Assembly: GCA_049303435.1 (NCBI GenBank)
Contig: JBAQNC010000087.1
Coordinates: 1-6,680 of the forward strand
Direction: 5' to 3'
DNA: 6,680 nt
DNA from: Parvibaculum sp049303435
GTDB lineage: Bacteria > Pseudomonadota > Alphaproteobacteria > Parvibaculales > Parvibaculaceae
Shown: positions 6,036 to 6,680 of the stretch, one piece after another
Layout of the letters: each line of letters starts with the position of its first letter
Numbering within the stretch: the stretch's first letter is position 1
Translations under genes and position numbers: made by a program
The notes under the pieces: model-generated
Told to the model about the DNA's origin: nothing
The model's input: the letters and a program-made list of their open reading frames with translations, nothing else
The model's database searches: none

Positions 6036-6680
6036 TTACGACCGATTCTTGAGAAATTTTTCCCAAAGATCAGGCCGCCTCAATTTCGTCGCCTCTTCGG
6101 CCTGGGCACGACGCCAAGCCTTGATGCGCCCGTGGTCCCCGGATGTGAGGATTTCGGGTATCTCGCGCCCTTCAAACACCTGAGGCCGCGTATATTGCGG
6201 ATATTCAAGCAATCCACCTTCAAAACTCTCATCCTCACCCGAAACTTGCCTGCCCATGACACCGGGAAGGAGCCGGATAACCGCGTCGAGCAGCGCAAGC
6301 GCCGCCGGTTCGCCACCTGAGAGGATAAAGTCCCCCAGACTAATTTCTTCCATAACCCGAGCCTCGATCACACGCTGATCAAGCCCCTCGAAGCGTCCGC
6401 AAAGCAGCGTCACGCCCGGCCCCGCCGCCAGTTCCCTGACACGTTCCTGCGTCAGAGGCTTGCCCCGCGGGGACAAATAAATCAACGGCTGCCCGGCCTG
6501 ATGCACCGCATCGACCGCTCTGGCCACCACATCTGCCCGCATCACCATGCCGGCCCCGCCACCCGACGGCGTATCATCCACCGACCGATGCCGGTCGGTC
6601 GCAAAATCCCGGATATCAACCGCCTCAAGCGACCAGACACCAGCCTCAAGCGCCCTTCCGGCAAGCGACAACCCCAAGGA
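6036..6680 (-). CDS. trmD: tRNA (guanine-37-N1)-methyltransferase, 5' end outside window
   Basis: The visible 214 residues are the C-terminal part of TrmD, which uses S-adenosylmethionine to methylate G37 next to the anticodon and prevents frameshifting. The deep trefoil-knot SPOUT fold is marked by VDDTPSGGGAGMV (about 34-46 of the visible part), YLSPRG (68-73), CGRFEGLD (94-101) and LGDFILSGGE (115-124). The linker and C-terminal domain follow with YPQYTRP, IPEILTSGDHGRI and RRPDLWEKF. The reading frame is open to the right edge. The first codons (SLGLSLAG) correspond to about residue 20 of the family, so roughly 20-25 N-terminal residues are missing. The TTG at 6677 is an internal leucine codon, not the start. 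The gene is co-directional with rplS and very likely co-transcribed. The product is a cytoplasmic dimer in the family. Confidence 0.97.
   Translation of the reverse strand, partial: SLGLSLAGRALEAGVWSLEAVDIRDFATDRHRSVDDTPSGGGAGMVMRADVVARAVDAVHQAGQPLIYLSPRGKPLTQERVRELAAGPGVTLLCGRFEGLDQRVIEARVMEEISLGDFILSGGEPAALALLDAVIRLLPGVMGRQVSGEDESFEGGLLEYPQYTRPQVFEGREIPEILTSGDHGRIKAWRRAQAEEATKLRRPDLWEKFLKNRS

Noticed and set aside
6675..6677. TTG at 6677 as the trmD start
   Set aside because: The frame continues to the window edge, and the LGLSLAG context is an internal conserved part of TrmD about 20 residues in. It is a leucine codon and the true start is outside.

Overview
The window is a compact stretch of chromosomal housekeeping DNA in which every gene I can support lies on the minus strand. 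Read in transcription order (right to left) it holds trmD (5' end cut by the window edge), rplS, a rho-independent terminator, leuC, leuD, leuB, asd, a CitE/malyl-CoA-lyase-family gene (closest in appearance to mcl2), and the first 83 codons of a MaoC-type mesaconyl-CoA hydratase (mch-like), cut by the left edge. Base composition is moderately GC-rich. The trmD-rplS pair followed by leuCDB-asd, together with the Mch/Mcl-type enzymes and the protein sequence style, suggests an alphaproteobacterium. I cannot fix the order or genus from the sequence alone.

Region by region: 6680-5531 is translation machinery (a tRNA m1G37 methyltransferase and ribosomal protein L19). The two genes are separated by 112 nt, by far the longest gap between neighbours apart from the transcription-unit boundary, and that gap carries three short perfect hairpins. 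Region 5530-5374 is the boundary between transcription units: a small hairpin, a strong terminator with a T-run, and the leuC leader with a good Shine-Dalgarno. Region 5373-1 is a tight six-gene cluster with gaps of 12, 39, 24 and 20 nt and finally a 4-nt ATGA overlap, so it is probably one operon.

Functionally, LeuC/LeuD (isopropylmalate isomerase) and LeuB (isopropylmalate dehydrogenase) do the second and third steps of leucine synthesis. Asd opens the lysine/threonine/methionine branch of the aspartate family. The last two genes act on C4/C5 hydroxyacyl-CoA thioesters: the MaoC protein looks like mesaconyl-CoA hydratase of the ethylmalonyl-CoA pathway, and the CitE-like protein looks like the malyl-CoA thioesterase/lyase paralogue. 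All catalytic residues I could check in LeuB, LeuC, LeuD and Asd are present, and I see no frameshift, insertion sequence, CRISPR array, tRNA or sign of horizontal transfer.

No obviously novel system is present. The points most worth a second look are the chemistry shared by the last two genes and LeuCDB, a Glu at the place where lyases of the CitE family carry a lid Asp, and the structured trmD-rplS spacer as a possible L19 leader or processing site.
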